Virus record (IMG/VR): IMGVR_UViG_3300028844_002816 | Coordinates: 1-22,466 of that record | Length of the DNA: 22,466 bases | Source of the DNA: a virus | Reading direction: 5' to 3' (one strand) | Shown: piece after piece, positions 16,804 to 22,466 of the stretch | Position numbering within the stretch: the stretch's first letter is position 1 | Layout: each line of letters begins with the position of its first letter | Notes under the pieces: generated by a model | Told to the model about the DNA's origin: nothing | Database searches by the model: none | The model's input: only the letters and a program-made list of their open reading frames with translations | Made by a program: the position numbers and the translations under genes

Positions 16804-17111
16804 AAATACCAAAACAACATAAAAAAAATACTAAAGAGGAAAGAGAAATAATACAAAATGCATTTATGGATTGTCGTAATTTTTTTCTAGATAAATATGA
16901 GGCACAAGTAAAAATAATGGAAAAATACTTTCCTTCATTTGCAGTAGACAAAACTCAAATTCCTTGTTTATTGACCATGGATATAATTACTGAATCAAAA
17001 TCAAGAATGACAGAAGGAGAATTTTTATCTTATAAAGCCTATGTTCAAGATGTATTAGATGGTTGGAGACCTCCTCTTGGACTTCAAGTTATTGAAGGAG
17101 GAAAAAAATGA
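16800..17111 (+). CDS. Hypothetical protein between helicase and DUF3310 gene
   Basis: A 103-residue mainly helical protein. It has a basic N-terminus (PKQHKKNTKEEREI), a central region with two aromatic-rich helices, and the end GWRPPLGLQVIEGGKK. I see no membrane segment, metal site or known motif. The ATG overlaps the upstream TGA in the ATGA pattern, and the strong ribosome site AAGGAGG for the next gene at 17095-17101 lies within its last codons. It is therefore embedded in the replication operon. Function unknown. Confidence 0.7.
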   Translation: MKIPKQHKKNTKEEREIIQNAFMDCRNFFLDKYEAQVKIMEKYFPSFAVDKTQIPCLLTMDIITESKSRMTEGEFLSYKAYVQDVLDGWRPPLGLQVIEGGKK

Positions 17112-17347
17112 CCAACAAAGAAATATTTAAGAAAGCAGAATATGATTCTCTAGATACACAGGTAGGTGGGAAGCACTACCAATCGATGAAAATTCAACCT
17201 GCAGAATTTATTAACGAAAACAAGTTGCTTTTCGCAGAGGGCAACGCTATAAAATATATCTGTAGACATCAATCGAAGGGAAAGGAAGAGGACGTGAGAA
17301 AAGCTATACACTATTTAGAGATGATTATTGAAAGGGATTACTCGTGA
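17108..17347 (+). CDS. DUF3310 protein, T7 gp1.7-like nucleotide kinase candidate
   Basis: A 79-residue protein with the DUF3310 pattern: QVGGKHYQSMKIQPAEFI at about 18-35, EGNAIKYICRHQSKGKEEDV at about 44-63, then RKAIHYLEMIIE. The family includes T7 gene 1.7, described as a nucleoside monophosphate kinase, so a role in making deoxynucleotides for the phage is possible. Short members such as this one are common in phages and many have not been tested. It has a strong ribosome site AAGGAGG at 17095-17101 and overlaps both neighbours by four bases. Placement directly before the polymerase supports a DNA-precursor role. Confidence 0.8.
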   Translation: MTNKEIFKKAEYDSLDTQVGGKHYQSMKIQPAEFINENKLLFAEGNAIKYICRHQSKGKEEDVRKAIHYLEMIIERDYS

Positions 17348-19206
17348 GAAGTACCCAGATCCCATTGTTTACTCCAGAAACAGAATGGGTTATGCCAGAA
17401 GAACTAAAAGATCTTCGTGGTTGTAAGGAGATAGCAATAGATTTAGAAACTAATGATCCACACTTAACTACATTAGGTTCTGGTAATGTTACAGGTAGAG
17501 GTCATGTAGCAGGAGTAGCTGTAGCCGTAGAAGGTTGGGCAGGATACTTTCCAATTCATCACGAATCAGGTGGTAACCTAGATAAAAATTTAGTTTACTC
17601 TTGGCTTAAAGATATAGTTAATCAACCCGATACAACATTTATATTTCACAATGCAATGTATGATGTGTGTTGGTTAAGATCAGAGGGAATAATTGTAAAA
17701 GGTAAAATCGTAGATACTATGATTGCAGCATCTTTAATAGATGAGAATAGATTATCTTATGCATTAAATACTCTAGCAAAATTTTATGTAGGTATTGGTA
17801 AAGATGAAAATGTATTACAAGCAGCCGCTAAAGAATATGGACTAGATCCTAAAAAAGATATGTGGAGATTACCTGCATTATTTGTAGGACAATATGCAGA
17901 GAGAGATGCTGAAGCTACCTTAAAACTTTGGAAAAGATTAGAGACTGAACTATACAAAGAAGAACTTTGGGATGTATTTAACCTGGAGACAAAACTATTT
18001 CCTTGTTTAGTTGATATGAGATTCAAAGGTGTAAGAGTTGACCTTGAACATGCAGCTAAAATTAAAAAAAATCTTATGCAAAGAGAAGGCAAAATCATTA
18101 GTAAAATCAAGGATTTAACAGGTATTCATGTAGAAATACATGCAGCTAGAAGTATTGCAAAAGCTTTTGACAAATTAAAGTTACCTTATGATAGAACAGA
18201 AAAAAGTAATGAACCAAGTTTTACAAAAAACTTTTTACAAAACCATCCACACGAATTAGCACGTTGTATTGCAGACGCAAGAGAGATTAACAAAGCGCAC
18301 ACAACTTTTATTGATTCGATTACTAAACACGCAGTTGATGGTAGAATACACGCAGACATAAATCAAATACGATCAGATGCAGGTGGAACGGTGACAGGTA
18401 GATTCTCTATGAGCAATCCAAACTTACAGCAGATTCCAGCGAGGCACCCGGAGCTGGGACCGATGATTAGATCTATTTTTATTCCAGAAGAAAATACGAA
18501 ATGGGGATCGTTTGACTACTCACAACAAGAACCTAGAATTTTAGTGCACTATGCAAAGTTACAGAACTTGGAAGGTGTTGATGAAATTGTAGGGGCATAC
18601 AATCAAGGAGATGCAGACTTCCACCAAGTGGTTGCAGATATGGCAGGCATTGAACGTAAGCAAGCAAAAACTATTAACCTTGGTTTGATGTATGGTATGG
18701 GTAAAAATAAATTGATGGCAGAACTAGGTTTGATGAAAGATTCTGCAGAAAAATTAATTAAACAATACCATACTAAAGCACCTTTTGTTAAGCAGTTAAT
18801 GGAAAATGTATCTCGTAAAGCAAATGATCGTGGAAAAATTAGAACTTTATTAGGAAGAGCGTGTCATTTTGATTTATGGCAGCCGGTGCAGTTTGGTGTA
18901 TTTAAACCTTTACCACTTGAAATGGCTAGAAAAGAATACGATGAGCCTTTAAAACGTGCATTTACTTACAAAGCATTAAACAAATTAATACAAGGATCAG
19001 CTGCAGATATGACTAAAAAAAGTATGGTAGCTTTGTATGAAAATGGTATAATACCTCACATACAAATTCACGATGAGGTTGATATCTCTGTTGAATCTGA
19101 TGCAAAGGCAGAACAAATAATTGAGATAATGGAATCTGCAGTAGATTTACAGGTACCTAACAAAGTGGATTATGAAAAAGGAAATAATTGGGGCGATATT
19201 AAATAA
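17344..19206 (+). CDS. polA: Family A DNA polymerase with 3'-5' exonuclease domain
   Basis: A 620-residue protein starting at GTG 17344, which overlaps the previous TGA. The proofreading domain shows Exo I at Asp33 and Glu35 (IDLET), Exo II HNAMYD with Asp107, and Exo III Tyr184-xxx-Asp188. The polymerase domain shows motif A FDYSQQEPR at 390-398 with Asp391, motif B RKQAKTINLGLMYG at 438-451, and motif C HDEV at 576-579. The residue equivalent to E. coli Phe762 is Leu446. There is no 5'-3' nuclease domain, as in T7 DNA polymerase, and no obvious thioredoxin loop. It is the replicative polymerase. The Leu at this site is known from many viral polymerases and has been tied to slower synthesis and less lytic lifestyles. 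It ends one base before the next ATG. Confidence 0.95.
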   Translation: MRSTQIPLFTPETEWVMPEELKDLRGCKEIAIDLETNDPHLTTLGSGNVTGRGHVAGVAVAVEGWAGYFPIHHESGGNLDKNLVYSWLKDIVNQPDTTFIFHNAMYDVCWLRSEGIIVKGKIVDTMIAASLIDENRLSYALNTLAKFYVGIGKDENVLQAAAKEYGLDPKKDMWRLPALFVGQYAERDAEATLKLWKRLETELYKEELWDVFNLETKLFPCLVDMRFKGVRVDLEHAAKIKKNLMQREGKIISKIKDLTGIHVEIHAARSIAKAFDKLKLPYDRTEKSNEPSFTKNFLQNHPHELARCIADAREINKAHTTFIDSITKHAVDGRIHADINQIRSDAGGTVTGRFSMSNPNLQQIPARHPELGPMIRSIFIPEENTKWGSFDYSQQEPRILVHYAKLQNLEGVDEIVGAYNQGDADFHQVVADMAGIERKQAKTINLGLMYGMGKNKLMAELGLMKDSAEKLIKQYHTKAPFVKQLMENVSRKANDRGKIRTLLGRACHFDLWQPVQFGVFKPLPLEMARKEYDEPLKRAFTYKALNKLIQGSAADMTKKSMVALYENGIIPHIQIHDEVDISVESDAKAEQIIEIMESAVDLQVPNKVDYEKGNNWGDIK

Positions 19207-19844
19207 TGGCTTATTTGAATGCAGATATACCACCCATTTATTGTAACGTAAGGAAGGAATATTTATATGACTTTAAAAAACATCATGGAGAAAGTGAAGA
19301 ATGTGTGGTCTTCGGTCTTACAAGTATGGCAGGCTCCGCAACATTATTTCACATTATGTTACCAAATGGTGCAGTCTTTTTTCGATTGCCTGTCTCTGCG
19401 TTTTTCCAAAAATCGTATGACAGATCCAAAGTGCCCGATATGCAGATCGACCAGCTTCAACTGTGGAACAGTTTTAGTTATTATCCTAGTGTTCATAGCT
19501 TTGGTTATCTAACATCACAACGTGGAAAATATTTTGGTAAAGATAAAAAATTTTATTATGGCGAGTATTTATTCACCATCGATTGGGGTCATCCAGAAAG
19601 TAATATCCTGGATACAGAACATTCTGAAATTCCTGATCAACATAAGTGTGGACACGTATTGGCTCTTGATAACGGGAATTATGCAATTCAGCCTAATAAT
19701 CGTATTCTTTGGAACATTAGCAACTTTACTTTTAAATCAGATATTCCTGACTACAATGTCCAAACTACAGAGTGGAACGTTGAAAATAAGAACTGGATTA
19801 CAGAGGATACTGACAAAATGTTCTACAAAATAGAAGACAAATAG
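19206..19844 (+). CDS. Conserved hypothetical protein after the polymerase
   Basis: A 212-residue soluble protein with many aromatic residues and mixed beta content (NVRKEYLYDFKKHHGE near residue 15, TSMAGSATLFHIMLPNGAVF near 40-58, KFYYGEYLFTIDWGHPES near 115-133). I recall relatives of this N-terminus in marine phages, but no function. The ATG shares a base with the polymerase TAA. A strong ribosome-site sequence AGGAAGGA at 19251-19258 lies inside the gene, ahead of an ATG in another frame (see findings). No membrane segment or catalytic motif is visible. Position suggests a replication-associated role, which is inference. Confidence 0.75.
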   Translation: MAYLNADIPPIYCNVRKEYLYDFKKHHGESEECVVFGLTSMAGSATLFHIMLPNGAVFFRLPVSAFFQKSYDRSKVPDMQIDQLQLWNSFSYYPSVHSFGYLTSQRGKYFGKDKKFYYGEYLFTIDWGHPESNILDTEHSEIPDQHKCGHVLALDNGNYAIQPNNRILWNISNFTFKSDIPDYNVQTTEWNVENKNWITEDTDKMFYKIEDK

Positions 19845-19853
19845 TGTAATATA

Positions 19854-19881
19854 CTTGGCTATGAATATAGAGGTAGCCAGG
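19854..19881 (+). other. Possible regulatory hairpin before a tiny membrane gene
   Basis: CTTGGCTA at 19854-19861 pairs with TAGCCAGG at 19874-19881 (eight pairs, one G-U). The 12-base loop contains GAGG at 19870-19873, which may be the ribosome site of the ATG at 19883. The fold could expose or hold the site. Evidence is the base pairing alone. Confidence 0.35.
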
Positions 19882-19882
19882 A

Positions 19883-19966
19883 ATGAATTACTATTTTACA
19901 GGGACTTTAATAATATTACTTGTTCTAATGGCTCTTTTTATAGAACCAGGATACGTACCTAAATGA
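19883..19966 (+). CDS. Tiny single-span membrane peptide
   Basis: A 27-residue peptide, mostly hydrophobic: residues 6-19 span FTGTLIILLVLMAL and the end is IEPGYVPK. A single membrane segment is likely. The TGA stop overlaps the next ATG in the ATGA pattern, so translation is probably coupled to the following membrane protein. GAGG at 19870-19873 could serve as ribosome site. Tiny peptides of this kind occur in marine phages. A role in lysis or host membrane change is possible but not shown. Confidence 0.6.
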   Translation: MNYYFTGTLIILLVLMALFIEPGYVPK

Positions 19967-20385
19967 GTAACAAACCATTACATATCGGAGAAGAGGCAGC
20001 CGTGCAGATGCCTATGAAGACGGTAGTCTCATTGATAATTATTGTAGCACTTGGCACGATGGGTTATTTTCAGATTGTTGAACGTCTTAATATTGCAGAC
20101 ACTAGACTTCAGTTAATGGAGAAAGATTTAACAGAGAACACAGACTTTAGAATAAAGTGGCCACGTGGACAACTAGGTTCACTACCCGCGGATTCTGAGC
20201 AATTCATGTTAATCGAAGATCTCTATAAACAGGTAGAAAAACTACAACAAAATATTGAAATGAACATGAGTAATAAATTAAAAATAGAATTTATGGAAGG
20301 TCAGATCAATGAATTATTAGTAGATGTAGATGAATTAAAAGATGCCGACAGAGAGATAGTATATAAAAATGGAACGAGTAACTAG
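19963..20385 (+). CDS. Membrane-anchored coiled-coil protein
   Basis: A 140-residue protein. Residues 1-19 are soluble, 20-37 form one hydrophobic span (TVVSLIIIVALGTMGYFQ), and the rest is a long helical region with heptads (LNIADTRLQLMEKDL, and IEDLYKQVEKLQQNIEMNM), with a central RIKWPRGQLGSLPADSEQF stretch. The pattern is an inner-membrane anchor with an outside coiled coil. This recalls the inner spanin of phages, but I see no lipobox partner next to it, so the name is not used. It follows the tiny membrane peptide with a four-base overlap and overlaps the next gene by 17 bases. Function unknown. Confidence 0.7.
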   Translation: MSNKPLHIGEEAAVQMPMKTVVSLIIIVALGTMGYFQIVERLNIADTRLQLMEKDLTENTDFRIKWPRGQLGSLPADSEQFMLIEDLYKQVEKLQQNIEMNMSNKLKIEFMEGQINELLVDVDELKDADREIVYKNGTSN

Positions 20386-20533
20386 AAAAATTTTAGATTA
20401 TCTTTATGAAATGAAACGAACTGTTACCAGACAACGTTTACACAAAGATTTAAAAAAAGAAGTTGAAACTGGCAAGAATGGTACACAAAAATATGTTGTA
20501 AAACAAGGGGTCAACAAAGGTAAAATAGTATGA
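20369..20533 (+). CDS. Small basic protein, unknown function
   Basis: A 54-residue, strongly basic protein (ERVTRKILDYLYEMKRTVTR, then KKEVETGKNGTQKYVVKQGVNKGK). It has no cysteine and no membrane segment. Its frame is open from the ATG at 20369, inside the end of the preceding gene, to a TGA that shares an ATGA with the next gene. The pairing of two overlaps with a clean basic composition supports a real gene. It may bind nucleic acid, which is inference from charge. Confidence 0.65.
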   Translation: MERVTRKILDYLYEMKRTVTRQRLHKDLKKEVETGKNGTQKYVVKQGVNKGKIV

Positions 20534-20748
20534 TTTTAGAAACTGTAGTAGCACTTCTTATGTTAGTAAACAATGAGATCAAAGAACATAGAATACAAGT
20601 AGAAGGTATGGCTCAATGTTTACGTGGTAAACGTAAAGCGGAAAGACAATATCAAGAAAATGTACAGTATCAATGTATAAAATCTAAAGCAGAACTTGAG
20701 AAAAATATTGATGGATCTTTATCAATTAAAAAACTAATATTAGAATAA
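20530..20748 (+). CDS. Small exported-type protein with two cysteines
   Basis: A 72-residue protein. The first 14 residues (MILETVVALLMLVN) are hydrophobic and look like a weak signal or anchor. The rest is hydrophilic with MAQCLRGKRKAER and QYQCIKSKAELEKNIDG carrying one Cys each, so a disulphide is possible if it is exported. I recall closely similar proteins in marine phages, always unassigned. It overlaps the gene before it by four bases and the gene after it by one. Confidence 0.72.
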   Translation: MILETVVALLMLVNNEIKEHRIQVEGMAQCLRGKRKAERQYQENVQYQCIKSKAELEKNIDGSLSIKKLILE

Positions 20749-20882
20749 TGAAAAATTGTAGTAAATGTAAAAAAGAGTTTGAAGCTAAAGACGAATTAGA
20801 TATGTTTTGTAGCCAAGACTGTAAGGAAGAAGCTCTAGCTGATCTTGACAATGACAGCGATGAGTGTTTAAGTTGTCAATAA
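20748..20882 (+). CDS. Small zinc-ribbon-like protein with six cysteines
   Basis: A 44-residue protein. Cys4 and Cys7 (CSKC), Cys21 and Cys25 (CSQDC), and Cys40 and Cys43 (CLSC) make three cysteine pairs; the first two could form a zinc knuckle. The middle is acidic. The ATG shares a base with the upstream TAA, and its own TAA shares a base with the next ATG. A regulator of host transcription or translation is a guess by analogy with other small phage zinc proteins. Confidence 0.62.
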   Translation: MKNCSKCKKEFEAKDELDMFCSQDCKEEALADLDNDSDECLSCQ

Positions 20883-21109
20883 TGACAAAAAAAGATTTAA
20901 GGTTCCAGGCAGAAGTTGTTAATGGTAAATGTCCAACGTGTGATCAGTTTACTATGTTAGTTGGAATTGATAGAGATTTTTTTAGGTGTATGAGTTGTGG
21001 ATCAGATTTAGAACAACATGTAAATGGTAAGATAACTTATCTACCAGTTATAACAGCACCTAAAGGAGCAAAACCATTTGTTAAGGAATGGTTAGACGAA
21101 GATGGCTAA
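20882..21109 (+). CDS. Small zinc-ribbon protein
   Basis: A 75-residue protein read from the ATG at 20882. An earlier GTG at 20864 would lengthen it into the preceding gene and breaks the TAATG pattern, so it is rejected. It has a four-cysteine ribbon: CPTC at residues 18-21, CMSC near 39-42, followed by GSDLEQHVNGKITYLP. The pattern resembles RNA-polymerase-type or TFIIS-like zinc ribbons. I recall it as a common unassigned marine phage protein. It overlaps the next gene by eight bases. Confidence 0.75.
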   Translation: MTKKDLRFQAEVVNGKCPTCDQFTMLVGIDRDFFRCMSCGSDLEQHVNGKITYLPVITAPKGAKPFVKEWLDEDG

Positions 21110-21236
21110 ACAAAAATTTACACATTTTGTACCTAGAGATAAACCTAAAAAACGTCGTGGCATTCACACGAAGAGTTTAAACAAACACAAAAAATTACAA
21201 AAAAAATTAACACGTTATAAGGGCCAAGGACGTTAG
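21102..21236 (+). CDS. Small arginine/lysine-rich protein
   Basis: A 44-residue protein, about half basic residues (PRDKPKKRRGIHTKSLNKHK and LTRYKGQGR), with no cysteine. It resembles small ribosomal-like basic peptides that I recall in marine phages. It starts inside the end of the zinc-ribbon gene and its TAG directly touches the next ATG. It probably binds nucleic acid, which is inference from charge. Confidence 0.68.
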   Translation: MAKQKFTHFVPRDKPKKRRGIHTKSLNKHKKLQKKLTRYKGQGR

Positions 21237-21473
21237 ATGAAATTCCTACTTACGGTGTTCATCTGCTCTGCAATGAGCGGAGAGTGCTACACCAACAAAG
21301 ATTATCCAAAACTATTTCCTGATCATCACGATTGTATAAGAGCAGGACTATCTGAATCTTACGAGATCATATATGCAGAAGGTAATTTTACTAAAGATGA
21401 AATAAACAACACACAGTTGTATCCTAAATTTACTTGTATTCCTCAAAAAGACGAAGATAAAGTTACAACCTAG
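21237..21473 (+). CDS. Small predicted secreted cysteine-containing protein
   Basis: A 78-residue protein with a signal-like start (MKFLLTVFICSAMSGECYTN) and cysteines at about 10, 17, 33 and 67. The last two, or Cys17 with one of them, could form disulphides in the periplasm. I recall unassigned relatives in marine phages. The ATG follows the previous TAG without a gap. The operon appears to end here, because 174 non-coding bases follow. A lipoprotein is not indicated because no clear lipobox is seen. Confidence 0.72.
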   Translation: MKFLLTVFICSAMSGECYTNKDYPKLFPDHHDCIRAGLSESYEIIYAEGNFTKDEINNTQLYPKFTCIPQKDEDKVTT

Positions 21474-21581
21474 AATTGTTCTAAAGTTTTATCGTTCTTA
21501 TTATGTTCATGCGCTCCAAGAAAGGAACGCACAAACAAAAGGTGTGAGAAGAGATCCCCACAATATATTAAAATTAATTAT

Positions 21582-21609
21582 TTGACAAGGACTTATTTGT
21601 TGGTATAGA
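21582..21609 (+). promoter_or_regulatory. Sigma-70-like promoter before the ribbon-helix-helix gene
   Basis: A perfect TTGACA at 21582-21587 is followed by a 16-base spacer and TATAGA at 21604-21609. A start near 21616 leaves about 30 bases before the ATG at 21648, which has the ribosome site AAAGGA. The intergenic space from 21474 to 21581 holds the inverted repeat TAGAA-TTG-TTCTA at 21471-21483 and an imperfect hairpin at 21511-21530, but no clear terminator. Confidence 0.6.
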
Positions 21610-21647
21610 TTCCCATATAATGTTATTAATCAAAGAAAGGAAATACA

Positions 21648-21827
21648 ATGGCAGATCCGTTAAAATTTAAATCTGTGTCGGTACCAATCGACACTTATCG
21701 TAAACTAGAGTTTTTGGCGAATGGAAAGTTTTTAGATGCAAAGTTAACAATTAGTAAAACAATTGAAGCCTTGGCTACAAGAGCTGCAAAAAAAACAGGA
21801 TACAAAAATGGAAAAACAAACACATAA
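21648..21827 (+). CDS. Ribbon-helix-helix-type small DNA-binding protein
   Basis: A 59-residue protein. The start KFKSVSVPIDTYRKLEFLA looks like the Arc/CopG layout: a short beta strand (residues 7-13), then helix one, then a second helix beginning LTISKTIEALATRAAKK. The family binds DNA as dimers through paired beta strands and often represses its own operon. It is the first gene behind the promoter at 21582-21609, so autoregulation is plausible. Its end overlaps the next gene by 20 bases. A toxin-antitoxin partner is not evident. Confidence 0.65.
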   Translation: MADPLKFKSVSVPIDTYRKLEFLANGKFLDAKLTISKTIEALATRAAKKTGYKNGKTNT

Positions 21828-21966
21828 AATAATATGTCAAAACTGTAAGGGCAATGGGTATGTTAGAATTCTTCTTGAAGAAGGTAGAGAAGAATTTATA
21901 ACAGACTGTCAAACTTGCAACAATCAAGGTGAGATAAAGGTAGCAAATGAAGAACTTCATAGCTAA
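21808..21966 (+). CDS. Small DnaJ-type zinc-finger protein
   Basis: A 52-residue protein with two CxxCxxxG-like motifs: CQNCKGNGY at residues 10-18 and CQTCNNQGE in the second half. This is the zinc-binding pattern of the DnaJ cysteine-rich region. A longer reading from a TTG at 21763 lies within the regulator gene and is unlikely. It may bind unfolded proteins or a host partner; the role is not known. It overlaps the gene before by 20 bases and the gene after by 20 bases. Confidence 0.68.
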   Translation: MEKQTHKIICQNCKGNGYVRILLEEGREEFITDCQTCNNQGEIKVANEELHS

Positions 21967-22102
21967 ATTTATGAACAAATTTAACAAACCAAAGCGAATA
22001 GAAAGCAAGAAAGAAAAAGTAAAAAGAAAAAGAAAAAGAAAAATTTCTGGTTATTATATTCACGACGGAAAAACAGAAATATTATATGACAGAGAAACTT
22101 AA
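21947..22102 (+). CDS. Small highly basic protein before the methyltransferase
   Basis: A 51-residue protein. Residues 15-32 hold many Lys and Arg (KPKRIESKKEKVKRKRKRK), and a short tail ISGYYIHDGKTEILYD follows. No cysteine or membrane segment is seen. It begins inside the previous gene and ends 17 bases into the methyltransferase gene, so it is likely coupled to both. The AAAAAGA-type repeats make the basic stretch partly low complexity, so it is less sure than its neighbours. It may bind nucleic acid. Confidence 0.55.
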   Translation: MKNFIAKFMNKFNKPKRIESKKEKVKRKRKRKISGYYIHDGKTEILYDRET

Positions 22103-22466
22103 GGTATTAGATCTATTTAGTGGTCTAGGTGGATTTAGTTTAGGGCTAGAGAGAACAGGACATTTTGAAACTGTAGCTTTTTGTGACAACGATAAATTCA
22201 GTAAATTAATATTAGATAAACATTGGAAAGGTAAAAAGGTATATGAAGATGTCAGAGAAATCACCAAAGAAAAACTCATCGCAGACGGAATTGAAATTCC
22301 AGATGTCGTCACAGGAGGGTTCCCGTGCCAACCGTTCTCGGTCGCAGGCAAACAAAAAGGAACGAGTGATGATAGACATCTCTGGCCAGAGATGTTTCGC
22401 ATCATCAAGGCACTCCAACCGAGGATCGTTCTTGGCGAGAACGTGCGAGGCATTGTTAACATCCAA
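22086..22466 (+). CDS. C5-cytosine DNA methyltransferase, N-terminal part (runs off the window end)
   Basis: The first 127 residues are visible, with no stop before the end of the window. The AdoMet-binding motif I is LDLFSGLGGFSLGLE at residues 8-22, an acidic motif II region follows (AFCDND), and the catalytic motif IV is GGFPCQPFSVAGKQKG, with Cys81 as nucleophile. DDRHLWPEMF and GENV (motif VI, residues 117-120) also fit. Phage enzymes of this kind mark phage DNA against host restriction. The target sequence cannot be told because the recognition domain lies beyond the window. From about 22310 the bases become clearly more GC-rich than the AT-rich start, which could reflect recombination. 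It overlaps the preceding gene by 17 bases. Confidence 0.9.
   Translation, partial: MTEKLKVLDLFSGLGGFSLGLERTGHFETVAFCDNDKFSKLILDKHWKGKKVYEDVREITKEKLIADGIEIPDVVTGGFPCQPFSVAGKQKGTSDDRHLWPEMFRIIKALQPRIVLGENVRGIVNIQ
22376..22395. repeat. Perfect 20-base palindrome within the methyltransferase gene
   Basis: ACATCTCTGGCCAGAGATGT reads the same on both strands, encoding part of RHLWPEMF. A perfect palindrome of this length is rare by chance in a window of this size, but it also serves as codons, so its function is open. Confidence 0.6.

Noticed and set aside
19861-19962. A 33-residue frame starting at the ATG 19861
   Set aside because: The overlapping 27-residue membrane peptide has a coupled stop and a clear hydrophobic span, so it is the more likely gene.
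20864-20881. GTG start for the zinc-ribbon gene
   Set aside because: The ATG at 20882 overlaps the previous stop in the pattern used across the cluster, and the added residues look like read-through of the preceding gene.
21763-21807. TTG start for the DnaJ-type zinc protein
   Set aside because: It would lie deep inside the ribbon-helix-helix gene; the ATG at 21808 gives the compact cysteine protein.
1-22466. CRISPR array, tRNA genes, integrase or insertion sequence
   Set aside because: I looked for regular direct repeats, tRNA-like cloverleaf arms, transposase motifs and tyrosine or serine recombinase signatures and saw none.

Overview
This window looks like about 22 kb of an AT-rich marine bacteriophage genome. 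The protein style resembles uncultured marine phages and phages of SAR11 (Pelagibacter). The signs are dense packing, ATGA/TAATG stop-start overlaps, AGA/AAA-biased codons, a virion protein with repeated DGG motifs, and a replication cluster combined with many tiny conserved phage genes. No tRNA, rRNA, CRISPR array, integrase or insertion sequence was seen. Host and phage family are inferred from this style, not proven.

Layout. (1) Positions 1-9167, + strand, are a late structural and lysis block. It holds a small protein, a DGG-repeat virion protein, a lysine-rich protein, a Gly/Gln-rich coiled-coil protein and a giant 1448-residue presumed internal virion protein. It ends in one gene that joins a holin-like membrane segment to an M15-type zinc peptidase. 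(2) Positions 9177-9554 encode a SpeD-like pyruvoyl decarboxylase, a metabolic gene. (3) Positions 9551-11181 are the only minus-strand island: a 68-residue unknown and an SNF2-type helicase. They are read from a promoter that lies face to face with a forward promoter at 11202-11238. (4) Positions 11271-19844, + strand, are the replication block. It holds a hypothetical protein, a coiled-coil protein, a likely ssDNA-binding protein, a hairpin terminator, an archaeo-eukaryotic-type primase, an HNH endonuclease, a small coiled-coil protein, a UvrD-like helicase, a hypothetical protein, a DUF3310/gp1.7-like protein, a family A DNA polymerase with Leu at the E. coli 762 position, and a conserved hypothetical. 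(5) Positions 19883-22102 hold eleven very small overlapping genes: membrane and secreted peptides, zinc ribbons, basic proteins and a ribbon-helix-helix regulator behind its own promoter. (6) From 22086 a C5-cytosine DNA methyltransferase runs off the window end.

How it fits together. The replication block supplies a primase, polymerase, ssDNA-binding protein and two non-DnaB helicases. The methyltransferase probably protects or marks phage DNA. The decarboxylase may alter host polyamine or amino acid metabolism. The structural block builds the particle, and the membrane-anchored peptidase probably opens the cell wall. The most unusual points are the membrane-anchored lysis enzyme fusion, the mutually overlapping promoters, the altered cleavage site in the SpeD-like enzyme, the replisome without a visible DnaB-type helicase, a possible overprinted ORF with a strong ribosome site inside 19206-19844, and a perfect 20-base palindrome in the methyltransferase gene.
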